Shown here piece by piece: positions 1-10,918 of a stretch of 64,000 nt of DNA (its first letter is position 1; the number at the start of each line of letters is the position of its first letter). Location of the stretch: NCBI GenBank assembly GCA_027493955.1, contig JAOSJT010000001.1:2901131-2965130 (forward strand). Direction: 5' to 3'. A model generated the notes under the pieces. The model saw nothing but the letters and a program-made list of their open reading frames with translations, was not told the origin of the DNA and made no database searches. Origin of the DNA: Bacteroidia bacterium. Its GTDB lineage: Bacteria; Bacteroidota; Ignavibacteria; SZUA-365. The translations under genes and the position numbers were made by a program.

Positions 1-7
1 TTTTCTG

Positions 8-1639
8 ATGAAATCATTTCTTCTGCGTTTTTCGGTCATGATTCTGCTCGTTCTGCCGAATGTGCCCGGCAATAGTCATGCACAGTTACGAACCGTCATC
101 GATTCCGTGAATGTCACTGGTTTTCCTGAGGTGGTTCTGCAATTACGTGTCATGCAGGGAGACAACAGCGTCATGGGCCTGCGCTTGCAGGACTTCACCC
201 TCCTTGAAAACGGGCTGGTGCTGCCCATCACCGGCGGCTACTGCGAAGATACCGTAACCCGCGGTCCCGTGTCGGTTCTCCTCGTCATAGACGCCAGCGG
301 GAGCATGGGCGGCTGGCCACTGGGTACCATGGCCATCAACGATGCCAAGCGGGCTGCGAAAAATTTCATCGATCGCCTCTCCACAGAGGACGAAGCCGCT
401 CTGATGGTATTCAACAGCGAGATATACTATACACAAAGCTGGACCACAAATTGGCCGCTCCTCAAATCGCGCATTGATAATATCGATCCCTGGGGTTCAA
501 CGCGCCTATGGGACGCCGTTCTCGCCGGTGTCAATGTCACCCGCTCCCGCAGCAAGAAGAAGGTGATGATTGTGCTTACCGACGGCGAGGACACGGGATC
601 GACAACGCCCTTCAGTACTGCCCGCGACGCCGCGGTTGCTGACGACGTTATGGTCTATACCATCGGGCTCGGCAATAATATCGAAGAGAATCGTCTTCGT
701 CAGCTTGCACAGGATACCGGCGGAAAATTCTTCAAGGCACCGCAGGCGTCCGATCTCGATCAGATTTACGCGGAAATCAATCTCTCTCTCATCAGCACTG
801 GCATCTGCGAGCTCCGCTATTTCTCGCCCATTGATTGCTGGAACGGCGACGAGGTAACGGTGGATGTGCGCGCCAACACCACGCAGGGTGTGGCCGCCGG
901 CACGGCACGTTACACTCTGCCGTACGACACGTCCACATTCTCCTACGTCACCCTCTCGATGGAGCGCGAGTACGCCGTGCAAAGCGGCAAACGCCTTACC
1001 GTACCTCTCGAGCTGTCTCGCGTCTCGGCCAATCGCGCCCCGTCCGTTTTCGATTTCAGTGTAAACTTCGACGGCAATCTGCTGACCTTCGTAGACGCGC
1101 GACCCACGGGCCTCAGCACCGGCTATATCGTGACAACCACTCCTACGCAGCGCGGCGTTGACGTCAAACTGCAAGGGGCCACACCGCTCACAGAAGCCGG
1201 GACACTGCTCGAGCTCACGTTTGAAGCCCGGCCGACGTTCTACAGCGGCAAAACGGAGATCTCCGTATCGCCGCCGGCCGTGCAACAGTTCTGCACCGAG
1301 GCATCCTCGTTCAACGGATTGATAACCGTGAGCGGCACATGCGAGCATGCTCTCGGCGCGCCGGCTCCAACAACTCCGCAAGTGCGGCTCATTGCCGTAT
1401 CACCCAATCCGTTCAATCCGGAAGCGCGCATCCGCTACACCGTCTCGGAGTATGCGGACATCACACTCGAACTCCACGACGTGCTCGGTCGCCGGTTGCG
1501 GACTCTCTATAACGGTCCCGTCAATGCCGGCGAGCATCAGTATATCTTGGACGCAACGGATTTCAGCGGAGGCGTTTACATGATCGCCATATCCGCCGGG
1601 AGCAGCCGGGATTATCGCCGTGTCATGCTGGTCAAATAG
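8..1639 (+). CDS. exported VWA-domain protein with T9SS C-terminal sorting domain
   Basis: The 543-residue product begins with a signal peptide (about residues 1-25, ending SHA-Q). A von Willebrand factor A domain follows (about 90-260), with the MIDAS motif DASGSMG near 94-100 and a second acidic motif TDGED near 192-196. The middle (about 300-430) looks like beta-sandwich, cohesin-like material. The last 80 residues form a T9SS type A sorting domain, with SPNPFNPEARIRY, the LHDVLGRRLRTL strand and GVYMI near the end. It is therefore probably secreted or attached to the cell surface and may bind metal-dependent protein ligands; the ligand cannot be read. The start lies at the window edge, so its ribosome site is not visible, but the signal peptide supports it. 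A strong terminator follows. Confidence 0.85.
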   Translation: MKSFLLRFSVMILLVLPNVPGNSHAQLRTVIDSVNVTGFPEVVLQLRVMQGDNSVMGLRLQDFTLLENGLVLPITGGYCEDTVTRGPVSVLLVIDASGSMGGWPLGTMAINDAKRAAKNFIDRLSTEDEAALMVFNSEIYYTQSWTTNWPLLKSRIDNIDPWGSTRLWDAVLAGVNVTRSRSKKKVMIVLTDGEDTGSTTPFSTARDAAVADDVMVYTIGLGNNIEENRLRQLAQDTGGKFFKAPQASDLDQIYAEINLSLISTGICELRYFSPIDCWNGDEVTVDVRANTTQGVAAGTARYTLPYDTSTFSYVTLSMEREYAVQSGKRLTVPLELSRVSANRAPSVFDFSVNFDGNLLTFVDARPTGLSTGYIVTTTPTQRGVDVKLQGATPLTEAGTLLELTFEARPTFYSGKTEISVSPPAVQQFCTEASSFNGLITVSGTCEHALGAPAPTTPQVRLIAVSPNPFNPEARIRYTVSEYADITLELHDVLGRRLRTLYNGPVNAGEHQYILDATDFSGGVYMIAISAGSSRDYRRVMLVK

Positions 1640-1694
1640 CATTACGCCACTTTTCGCAGCCCTTCCGCAGTGAAGGTGGCGGTGATTAACGCAC

Positions 1695-1730
1695 AAGGGC
1701 AAAGATTTCCGATCTTTGCCCTTTTCATTT
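1695..1730 (+). terminator. rho-independent terminator after the VWA gene
   Basis: A 12-bp perfect stem (AAGGGCAAAGAT / ATCTTTGCCCTT) with a 5-nt loop is followed by a T-rich tail. It sits 55 bp downstream of the VWA gene stop codon. Confidence 0.85.
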
Positions 1731-1756
1731 GATCACAAGAAGCACGCATAAAAAAA

Positions 1757-1853
1757 GGCCAAGCTACCCCCCGTCACATGATCCGATACCGGCCGTTGCT
1801 TCCTTCCGGACCTGGCGGGGTTGGGTACGACATCATTGCGGAGGACTTGGCCT
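1757..1853 (-). ncRNA. ffs: signal recognition particle RNA (bacterial small SRP RNA)
   Basis: Read on the minus strand, the segment carries the conserved SRP domain IV core CAGGTCCGGAAGGAAGCA. Flanking arms pair: AGGCCAAG at the 5' end with CTTGGCC at the 3' end, giving a hairpin of about 97 nt. A run of T residues follows directly and should end transcription. Length and core match the short 4.5S-type RNA that binds Ffh and targets nascent membrane and secreted proteins to the translocon. Exact ends are inferred from the outer stem. Confidence 0.92.
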
Positions 1854-1939
1854 ACACTCTGCGCATCGCAAGCGATGCAGACAGATAATGTATCGAAAAT
1901 TCAGGCATCGAACAAATGGATTTGCGACTTATGAGTGCT

Positions 1940-2061
1940 GGTAAAGGGTGAAGGGTAAAGGGTAAAGGGTGAAGGGTGAAGGGTGAAGGGTGAAGGGTAA
2001 AGGGTGAAGGGTGAAGGGTGAAGGGTAAAGGGTAAAGGGTGAAGGGTGAAGGGTGAAGGGC
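1940..2061. repeat. 7-bp tandem repeat array (GAAGGGT / AAAGGGT)
   Basis: About 17 head-to-tail copies of a 7-bp unit alternate between TAAAGGG and TGAAGGG. Apparent open frames across it are only repeat translation (PFTLHPS-type). It lies between the SRP RNA promoter side and recX. Confidence 0.95.
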
Positions 2062-2357
2062 GTGTACGGCTGAGGTGGACCGTTTGACGATTTGAAGAGC
2101 CGTTGCATTGTGCAGAGATCGGGAGTGCGCAAGTTCTTGAGCGCACGATCAGCGGGTCGTCGGGGCGCACCGGTGACAAGCGAAGGCTGCTCGTTTCAGG
2201 AGTGATGACGCTGCGCGAAAATCCGCTTTTTTCCTCTTGTTTCGCCGCGGAGCTTCGATGTTCGGGACAAAGCATAAAGCGCCGCGCATGGTCGCGGTTG
2301 ATGCAATGTACCCGCAATAACCGATTGTGTAACCTTTGATCTTTTGACGCTTCCCGA
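2062..2357. other. intergenic region without recognised feature
   Basis: This 296-bp stretch lies between the 7-bp array and the recX stop codon. It shows no convincing gene, RNA or terminator. Short frames on both strands lack family similarity and ribosome sites. Confidence 0.5.
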
Positions 2358-2999
2358 TCACTCCTCGTCCCCTCTGTCGTAACCCAATGTCTCGGTCAAT
2401 ACATCGTAGATGACGGAAGGCGAAAAACCCCGGCGTTGGAGGAAACCGGCAAGGCGGCGCTTTGCGGTCGGGATATCCGGGGTACGATGCCGCGACAACC
2501 ATTGCGCGGCAAGGTTATGAGCGATACCGGCGTCTTCGGGCTTCTCCTCCGCGAGCACTGCTTCCACGATGTCACGCGCAATTCCCTTGGCTGAGAGTTC
2601 CCGACGCAACAGGGAGGAGGACTTGGGTTTGAGGCGAAGTCTGTCGCGGACAAAGGCGCGGGCGTACTCTTCATCGTTCAGCAGATGCACTCTGCGGAAG
2701 GTGATTATCGTTTCTTCAATGACATCATCGGGAAGGTCTTTACGGGAGAGATAGCGGCGCAGCTCGTACTCCGAACGCATGCGCGTGGCGAGATGACGCT
2801 CGGCGAGACGCTTTGCCTGAACGCGAAGGTCGAATGCGTACAGTTGCGCGGACAGGGATTCGTCCATTTCTGTTCCGGGCCGCAGTCCGAAGTACACGGC
2901 GGTTTCCTCGTTCAATCCGAAGGAAAATTCCCCATCGATGAACACCGACACTCTGCCGCGCTGACGCTTTTGACGTTCGAGTCGTGTGATTGTTGCCAT
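2358..2999 (-). CDS. recX: RecX family regulatory protein
   Basis: The 213-residue product has the three-helix repeat architecture of RecX: a basic N-terminal beta region (ATITRLERQKRQRGRVSVFIDGEFSFGL), then repeats with YELRRYLSRK, DEEYARAFVRDRL and LRRELSAKGIARDIVEAVL. RecX binds RecA filaments and modulates recombination and SOS activity. It is the last gene of a minus-strand cluster containing recA, but two lipoprotein genes stand between them. The start chosen (MATITRLE) matches the usual family N-terminus. A longer frame reaches 3032, but neither start has a strong ribosome site. Confidence 0.88.
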   Translation of the reverse strand: MATITRLERQKRQRGRVSVFIDGEFSFGLNEETAVYFGLRPGTEMDESLSAQLYAFDLRVQAKRLAERHLATRMRSEYELRRYLSRKDLPDDVIEETIITFRRVHLLNDEEYARAFVRDRLRLKPKSSSLLRRELSAKGIARDIVEAVLAEEKPEDAGIAHNLAAQWLSRHRTPDIPTAKRRLAGFLQRRGFSPSVIYDVLTETLGYDRGDEE

Positions 3000-3064
3000 G
3001 TCATTCTGCTCAAACTGCGCCTGTCCGCCCATGTACGGCGGGAGCTGCCTGCGGGTAGTTCCCG

Positions 3065-3949
3065 TTACTGAATAACCGCGTTGTACCGTGTGCGCAGCGA
3101 GTCGGTGTACATCGAACCGAAGATTCCAACACCGTTGGTGATATTGGAAATGTCCGGACGGTCGAGCCGGTAGGAAGTCGGATCATCGAAACCGCGAACG
3201 AGCTGGAAATAGCTGTACAGGTACTGATCCAATGAATAAGCGGTGGCCACCACATCTTGTCCCGTTACGCCATCCTGCCCCTGTAACTGCCCCTGCGCGT
3301 ACACGAGATTGGAAGTGGGAAATACGGTAAGAGTCTGACGCGAGGGACTCGCAAATTCATAGACGCCCGTCGCAACATTGAAGCGTTGGGGTACTTCACG
3401 CCGGACCTCCACCTCGGTCCCGCCTTCCACACGCTTGCCGACAACCCACATACGGAAAAGAAACGCCGTGGCGGGAGCAGCGACATTTGTCACGGATGTG
3501 AGCCGGACACCCAGATCCGAAGTCTGGAGCTGCAAATATGCGCGGCTCGGAACGGTGGTCTGCGCCGTGATGCGCTCGAAACCTGGCACGTCCACCCACA
3601 GCGTGTACGTCCGTCCCTCGGTCGGCACCAGCGTCCGGTTGATCCAGATGCGCTTCATGGATCCGTCCGGATTCGCCACGAGTGTATCGCGGAACAAATG
3701 GACGCCCTGCTCGTTGCGTATGCTCACTGTGGCGGTCTCGATGTCTTTTTTGCCGATGGGCTTGTCCGGACTCGTGAGTTCGGCGTCATAGGTGCTTTCC
3801 AGCCGCACGGTCTGATAGGGAGCGCTCTTATCGAGAATGCAGAACACCACCACACGATCTTCGTACGTCGTCTTCGGCGAAAATGTATTGTCGCAAGCCA
3901 CAAGCGGCAGCAGAAACAGCGTCAACAACAGCAGGCGTGATGGGATCAC
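3065..3949 (-). CDS. DUF4249-type outer-membrane lipoprotein (copy 1)
   Basis: About 294 residues. The N-terminus is a lipoprotein signal peptide with lipobox LVAC, and the mature protein starts CDNTFSPKT. A GTG start at 3949 is preferred because GAGG lies six bases upstream and the signal peptide then begins directly; an ATG frame reaches 4009. The C-terminus contains LYSYFQLVRGFDDPTSYRLDRPDI and NGVGIFG, typical of DUF4249 proteins of Bacteroidota, whose function is unknown. It is a clear paralogue of the next gene upstream. Both share the FSPKT, VVFC and ITNG/IDGALGVFG-type blocks. It stands between recA and recX in one transcription direction. Confidence 0.78.
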   Translation of the reverse strand: MIPSRLLLLTLFLLPLVACDNTFSPKTTYEDRVVVFCILDKSAPYQTVRLESTYDAELTSPDKPIGKKDIETATVSIRNEQGVHLFRDTLVANPDGSMKRIWINRTLVPTEGRTYTLWVDVPGFERITAQTTVPSRAYLQLQTSDLGVRLTSVTNVAAPATAFLFRMWVVGKRVEGGTEVEVRREVPQRFNVATGVYEFASPSRQTLTVFPTSNLVYAQGQLQGQDGVTGQDVVATAYSLDQYLYSYFQLVRGFDDPTSYRLDRPDISNITNGVGIFGSMYTDSLRTRYNAVIQ

Positions 3950-4032
3950 TTCAACCTCGAAAGCAGATACAACGTAAGCCGGCAGGGCCGAAGGCACTGT
4001 CGGATGCAATCTGATAAAATACGCATCCCGGA

Positions 4033-4935
4033 TTATTTCACGAAACGACTTAACGGAAATGTCGCCGAATCCGGCAGCGCGGCGCCAAACACGCCGAGCG
4101 CACCATCTATGAAGGCGATATCGGGTTTGTCGAGACGCATGGTAACGGGATCGTCGAATCCCCTGACGACCTTGTAATAAGAATACAGTTCATTGTTCAT
4201 GGTATATCCCCGCGTGATGATCTGCTTGGTCACCACTTCCTCCGTTTCGTCGAAGAGCAGGTTGGCTATACGCCGGATAATACGGATGTCGAAAAAGACC
4301 TCGTCCTCCTTCGCGGGCGAGGGATATACCCATTGATCGCGGTCCGTCGCCATGTGCAGCGGGATTTCCGCGCGTCGTTCGTTGACGACACCGTTTTCGC
4401 GCACCGTGACGACAAGCCATGCGCGGAAATAGAATCCGCCCGGACGTACTTTGTAATTGCTGATGCCGCTGCTCAGCCGCATCCATCCCTCACCGGTATC
4501 GGCCTTGACTCCTTCGGCGGAAACGTACATACGCGAGGGTGTGGTGAGTGCATGCGTGACCCGGGGATATCCCGGAACGCTCACCTCAAGACGATGCTCC
4601 GTCTCGTTCTTCGGTTTCAATTCGCGTGAAATCCACGTGCGCACCAGGCTTCCGTCGGCGGCAGTGAGCACCGTATCGGTAAACCGATAGGGGTTACCTC
4701 CCTGACGTATGAACACGGCGGCCTCCCCGACCTCGACGGGTGTCAGCGGCCGGAGAGGGACACCGATATCGGCATCGTACGACCACGCAAGCCGTACGAC
4801 CTGCATGTCCTGCGTCGGTTCGAGAACACAGAACACCACGAGCTTGCGCTCGAAGTCCGTCTTGGGTGAGAAGTCGTTGTCGCAGGCGATGACGAGCATA
4901 CCGGCGGCAATGAGCAGCAGGGCGGATTTGCCCAT
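4033..4935 (-). CDS. DUF4249-type outer-membrane lipoprotein (copy 2)
   Basis: The 300-residue product starts MGKSALLLIAAGMLVIAC, a lipoprotein signal with Cys18 as the acylation site, followed by DNDFSPKTDFERK. The rest is beta-rich, with YPRVTHALTTPSRMYV, RGYTMNNELYSYYKVVRGFDDPVTMRLDKPDI and DGALGVFG near the C-terminus. These match the paralogue immediately downstream block by block, so the two arose by tandem duplication. The start codon lies 12 bp after the recA stop, so co-transcription with recA is very likely. No function can be assigned beyond an outer-membrane or periplasmic lipoprotein of the DUF4249 type. Confidence 0.78.
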   Translation of the reverse strand: MGKSALLLIAAGMLVIACDNDFSPKTDFERKLVVFCVLEPTQDMQVVRLAWSYDADIGVPLRPLTPVEVGEAAVFIRQGGNPYRFTDTVLTAADGSLVRTWISRELKPKNETEHRLEVSVPGYPRVTHALTTPSRMYVSAEGVKADTGEGWMRLSSGISNYKVRPGGFYFRAWLVVTVRENGVVNERRAEIPLHMATDRDQWVYPSPAKEDEVFFDIRIIRRIANLLFDETEEVVTKQIITRGYTMNNELYSYYKVVRGFDDPVTMRLDKPDIAFIDGALGVFGAALPDSATFPLSRFVK

Positions 4936-4947
4936 TGTGGCTCCGTG

Positions 4948-6018
4948 CTATTTTTTCTTTGCCGCGGGTGCCGGCTCGTCTGCCGGAAGAGCCCCGTCGC
5001 CCTGGCTTGCGACCAGAGGAACGCCGATTCCCAACTCGCGCTTGACATGCGCTTCGAGGGTGCTGAGAACTTCCGGATTGTCCTTGAGAAATTTCTTGAC
5101 GCCTTCGCGGCCCTGGCCCAGACGCTCCTCGCCGTAGGAGAACCATGAGCCGCTCTTCTGTACCACGCCGCATTCCACGCCCATGTCCAGCAGATCGCCG
5201 ATCTTGGAGATGCCTTCATTGTACAGGATGTCGAACTCCGTTTCCCTGAACGGCGGGGCCATTTTGTTCTTCACGACCTTGATGCGGACGCGATTGCCGA
5301 TGATGTTCGCGGCGTCTTTGATGACGTCTTTCCTGCGAATGTCGAGGCGGATCGAGGCATAGAATTTCAGGGCGTTGCCGCCGGTTGTCGTTTCGGGATT
5401 ACCGAACATGATGCCGATTTTCGAGCGCAACTGATTGGTGAAGATCACCGTGGTCTTGCTTTTGCTGATGGCCGCGGTGAGCTTGCGCAAGGCCTGTGAC
5501 ATGAGGCGCGCGTGCGTCCCCATGGTGGGATCGCCCATCTCGCCTTCGATCTCCGCGCGCGGTACCAGCGCGGCCACGGAGTCAATGATAATGACGTCCA
5601 CCGCGTTGCTCCGTACCAGAGTCTCGCAGATCTCGAGCGCCTGCTCGCCGTTCTCCGGCTGCGACACGAGGAGGTTGTTGACGTCCACACCGATTTTCCG
5701 GGCGTAGCCTACGTCCAGCGCATGTTCGGCGTCGATGAAGGCGGCGAGGCCGCCGGCTTTTTGCGCTTCGGACACGATGTGCAGACAGATCGTGGTCTTG
5801 CCCGACGATTCGGGACCGTAGATTTCCAGAATGCGCCCGCGCGGCACACCGCCGATACCGAGCGCGGCGTCGAGCGAAATGGAGCCGGTGGGTATGGTTT
5901 CGACAGGTGCGATCACGCCGTCTCCCATGCGCATGATCGAGCCCTTGCCGAAGGTTTTTTCGATCTGCTGCATGGCGAGATCGAGGGCTTTCAGTTTGCC
6001 ATCCTTTTCTTCTGACAT
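4948..6018 (-). CDS. recA: recombinase RecA
   Basis: The 356-residue protein has the full RecA core. The Walker A motif GPESSGKTT is at 68-76, the Walker B strand [12 protein letters not shown] follows, and loop L1/L2 sequences [23 protein letters not shown] and [29 protein letters not shown] are present. The C-terminal tail is lysine- and alanine-rich (PAPAAKKK) rather than strongly acidic. It catalyses strand exchange and LexA-type cleavage stimulation. It follows thpR by 34 bp and precedes the DUF4249 pair, with recX last in the cluster. No LexA box could be identified in the short upstream gap. Confidence 0.98.
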   Translation of the reverse strand: MSEEKDGKLKALDLAMQQIEKTFGKGSIMRMGDGVIAPVETIPTGSISLDAALGIGGVPRGRILEIYGPESSGKTTICLHIVSEAQKAGGLAAFIDAEHALDVGYARKIGVDVNNLLVSQPENGEQALEICETLVRSNAVDVIIIDSVAALVPRAEIEGEMGDPTMGTHARLMSQALRKLTAAISKSKTTVIFTNQLRSKIGIMFGNPETTTGGNALKFYASIRLDIRRKDVIKDAANIIGNRVRIKVVKNKMAPPFRETEFDILYNEGISKIGDLLDMGVECGVVQKSGSWFSYGEERLGQGREGVKKFLKDNPEVLSTLEAHVKRELGIGVPLVASQGDGALPADEPAPAAKKK

Positions 6019-6052
6019 GATGATCTCCAGTGAAGTGAATGATTCCCCGCTG

Positions 6053-6631
6053 TCATTCTCCGGGTGTCAATATAATGGAAGCTCTCTCCCGGTGTATGGC
6101 ACCTTTCGGAGTGAGCGTACTTTCCATAATGCGTATCGAAGTGCAGCGCACAGGTACAGCACGAAAGCTACATGCATGCAGCACATTTTCCAAATCCCCT
6201 CCGCGTCCGCGCTGTCTGACTCTGCCGATGGTAAAATGCGGGGTGAATTTCTTTCTTTCGCGATCGAGACCCGCCTGGGCGCAGACATTCTCCACGATAT
6301 TCCGCAACGCGATGAAGCGTTCCGCGGCCGTCGAAAAGCCGAGCCACAGTACTCCCGGATCACGGAAATTCGGGAATGCTCCCACCGTATCAATGCGTCC
6401 AATTGCTTCCCCGGTCGCGCGACACGACGTCTCCAATGCCGCTGCAATGGCATCGAGCGCTTGGGGTTCCATATCGCCAAGGAATTTCAGCGTGATATGC
6501 ACCTGCCCCGGCTTTTCCCATCTGACGCTGCGATCCCGGGCAGTGAGGCAGTGAATGTACATGGCGATATGCTCCAATGCCTCGGCATCGGGATACAGCG
6601 CGATGAAGGAACGAACGAGCGAGTGATTCAT
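6053..6631 (-). CDS. thpR: RNA 2',3'-cyclic phosphodiesterase (LigT/ThpR family)
   Basis: The 192-residue product has the two HxTx catalytic motifs of the 2H phosphoesterase superfamily, HITL and HFTI, about 90 residues apart. The spacing and the family block RSFIALYPD at the start fit ThpR. The enzyme opens 2',3'-cyclic phosphates on RNA ends. The start MNHSLVRSF was chosen because it gives the family length; a longer frame to 6781 adds 50 residues with no family similarity. recA begins 34 bp downstream, so thpR probably heads the recA cluster. Confidence 0.87.
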   Translation of the reverse strand: MNHSLVRSFIALYPDAEALEHIAMYIHCLTARDRSVRWEKPGQVHITLKFLGDMEPQALDAIAAALETSCRATGEAIGRIDTVGAFPNFRDPGVLWLGFSTAAERFIALRNIVENVCAQAGLDRERKKFTPHFTIGRVRQRGRGGDLENVLHACSFRAVPVRCTSIRIMESTLTPKGAIHRERASIILTPGE

Positions 6632-6660
6632 GGACAGCTCATGGGCCGTAACGTCCTTGT

Positions 6661-6667
6661 AAACTAG
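6661..6667 (-). promoter_or_regulatory. candidate promoter element CTAGTTT upstream of thpR
   Basis: On the minus strand GGTGCTAGTTT lies 30 bases upstream of the thpR start. The same GGTGCTAGTTT string precedes dnaJ at 10653-10663. The element resembles the TAnnTTTG -7 box of Bacteroidota promoters. No good -33 element is seen. Confidence 0.3.
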
Positions 6668-6881
6668 CACCGTGTGCGATCTCCGACAATGGTTACCCGG
6701 TCGAAAATTCTTGTACGCATGGGGAAATGACCGCTTCCGGCGGAATTCCGCATATTCTCGCTTTACGCGAGAATGCGGCAATTCTACTATATGTGAATTT
6801 TGTTCTGGTGACGTCGTGGTCCGGCTGAGAGCGTGGCATTCCGGCCACAGCCCTCCGCGTTCCGTAGACCACCGGCCAGAC

Positions 6882-9500
<2,619 letters not shown>

Positions 9501-9536
9501 GATCGTGTCCTGTATCTTCGTAGACTTTCTATTTTC

Positions 9537-9615
9537 GTTAATCGGGAATCGGGAATCGGGAATCGGGAATCGGGAATCGTTAATCGTTAATCGGGAATCG
9601 TTAATTGATAATCGG
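9537..9615. repeat. 7-bp tandem repeat array (CGGGAAT / CGTTAAT)
   Basis: About eleven copies of a 7-bp unit, mainly TCGGGAA with TCGTTAA variants, sit 37 bp upstream of the clpB start. It has the same unit length as the array at 1940-2061 but a different sequence. Confidence 0.93.
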
Positions 9616-9757
9616 TCCGCCTGAGACAGAGTGAATCGAAGAGCATTCAACGTACACGTGTCGCGATTCACTCCTCACGTGCAAGCGCTTGCGCAGCGCG
9701 TCTTTCCTCATTCGGCGGCAATGCTTCCTCACGTTTTTCTTTCCGTCCTCATTATTC

Positions 9758-9859
9758 CTTTTTTTCTGTTTTTTCTGTGTTTTTCTGCGTTTTTTCTGTG
9801 GTTTTCTGTGTCTTCTGTGGTTTTCTGTGTCTTCTGTGGTTTTCTGTGTCTTCTGTGTT
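9758..9859. repeat. T-rich imperfect repeat with 19-bp unit abutting the dnaJ stop
   Basis: The plus strand is pyrimidine-rich, with TTTTCTGTG-type units. At 9799-9855 three near-perfect copies of a 19-bp unit (TTCTGTGGTTTTCTGTGTC) run directly up to the minus-strand dnaJ stop codon. Confidence 0.88.
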
Positions 9860-10609
9860 TCAGTGACGAAGGTGGAGACTCTCCGCGAGCTTCCGTACCA
9901 GTTGCTGTTGCTCTTCGTTCAGTGCCGCGGGGATGGAGAGCTGTGTTCTTATATACAGATCGCCGTTTCCGCCGGCTGAGGGATAGCCGAGTCCGCGAAG
10001 CCGTAACACCGCGCCCGGTTGCGTGCCCGGTTGAATGCGCACGTTTACTTTTTTTCCGCCCGGTGTACGCACGCGCAGTGTGGAGCCGAGCAGCGCCTGC
10101 GCGATGTTGAGCGTGACGTCCACATACGCGTCGTTGCCCTGGCGTTTGAAAAAAGCATCGGCTGTTGGCTGTGGTCCTTGCGCATCCGCGCGGAAATCCT
10201 TTTGTGTAAAGGGCCCGCTGCCGCCGCGAGGTGATTTCCGGCGCTCGCTGCCGCCGAAGAGATTCGCGAAGATATCGTTGAGACTGCCGCCGTCGAAGCC
10301 CCAGGTGAATTCGCGGGCGTTTTCCGTGCGGAAGCCCCCGAAGCGGCTGCTGAAATCTTCCCAGGACATCGAATCCCGCGCGCCGCCCGTGCCGTATTTG
10401 CGGAGCTCGTCATAACGCCGGCGTTTTTCGGTATCACCCAGAACCTCATACGCCTCGCTGATTTCCTTGAAGCGGCCTTCGGCGGAGGAGTCTCCTGGAT
10501 TCCTGTCGGGATGCCACTTTTTCGCAAGATTGCGATAGGCCTGCTTGATCTCGTGTTCTTCGGCGGATTCCTTGACGCCGAGAATTTGATAATAATCCTT
10601 CTGTTTCAT
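9860..10609 (-). CDS. DnaJ-family co-chaperone lacking the zinc-finger domain (CbpA-like)
   Basis: The 249-residue product has an N-terminal J domain (1-70) with the HPD triad at 33-35. A Gly/Phe-rich linker follows (about 75-135, [21 protein letters not shown]). A single C-terminal beta-domain region has [20 protein letters not shown] and [10 protein letters not shown]. No CxxCxGxG zinc fingers are present, so it is CbpA/DnaJ type II rather than classical DnaJ, and shorter than E. coli CbpA. It should stimulate DnaK ATPase. AAGGAG lies eight bases before the ATG. clpB follows on the same strand after a 360-bp repeat-filled gap. Confidence 0.9.
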   Translation of the reverse strand: MKQKDYYQILGVKESAEEHEIKQAYRNLAKKWHPDRNPGDSSAEGRFKEISEAYEVLGDTEKRRRYDELRKYGTGGARDSMSWEDFSSRFGGFRTENAREFTWGFDGGSLNDIFANLFGGSERRKSPRGGSGPFTQKDFRADAQGPQPTADAFFKRQGNDAYVDVTLNIAQALLGSTLRVRTPGGKKVNVRIQPGTQPGAVLRLRGLGYPSAGGNGDLYIRTQLSIPAALNEEQQQLVRKLAESLHLRH

Positions 10610-10652
10610 GGTGTCTTCTCCTTCCGGCGATACGGGCGCATGTGTTTCTTAG

Positions 10653-10663
10653 CTCAAAACTAG
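10653..10663 (-). promoter_or_regulatory. candidate promoter element CTAGTTTTGAG upstream of dnaJ-like gene
   Basis: The minus strand reads GGTGCTAGTTTTGAG about 44 bases before the dnaJ start. TAGTTTTG fits the Bacteroidota -7 consensus TAnnTTTG. The identical 11-mer occurs at 21570-21580, upstream of the TonB receptor. Confidence 0.35.
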
Positions 10664-10731
10664 CACCGCCGGATGATTAATCAGAATACTTCAAATTCTG
10701 TACCATTATTGAAATCAGAAGGAACGTCGCC

Positions 10732-10757
10732 ATTTTGGCAGGCCTATGCGCCAAATT
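10732..10757. promoter_or_regulatory. inverted repeat upstream of hsp20 (possible activator or repressor site)
   Basis: ATTTTGGC and GCCAAATT form an imperfect dyad (7 of 8 positions) with a 10-bp centre, about 110 bp upstream of a sigma-54-like box and between the divergent dnaJ and hsp20 genes. Its role is inferred only from symmetry and position. Confidence 0.3.
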
Positions 10758-10844
10758 GTCCTTGCTGCTGGACGTCGACAATTCTCAGCACGGTATTCGA
10801 GCCATAATGACATAAATACACGTCATAATGACGCATAATTTCAA

Positions 10845-10861
10845 TTGGCACGGGAGTTGAG
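10845..10861 (+). promoter_or_regulatory. sigma-54-like -24/-12 promoter of hsp20
   Basis: TTGGCACGGGAGTTGAG matches the RpoN consensus YTGGCACGrNNNTTGCW in the whole -24 block and in spacing, with one mismatch: the C of the -12 GC dinucleotide is A. It lies 58 bp before the hsp20 start. The upstream CATAATGAC direct repeats (10803-10832) could be regulator sites. Confidence 0.4.
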
Positions 10862-10918
10862 ACGAAGAACGGTGTATGAATGAATCACAAAACAACTCTC
10901 AATAAGGAGGTAACAGCC

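Noticed and set aside
3950-4009. N-terminal extension of DUF4249 copy 1 to the ATG at 4009
   Set aside because: The GTG at 3949 has GAGG upstream and starts a proper lipoprotein signal; the extension would bury it.
9501-9671. 57-residue N-terminal extension of ClpB
   Set aside because: The extra codons translate the heptamer repeat ([12 protein letters not shown]-type), and the [12 protein letters not shown] start with its own AGGA site matches the family.
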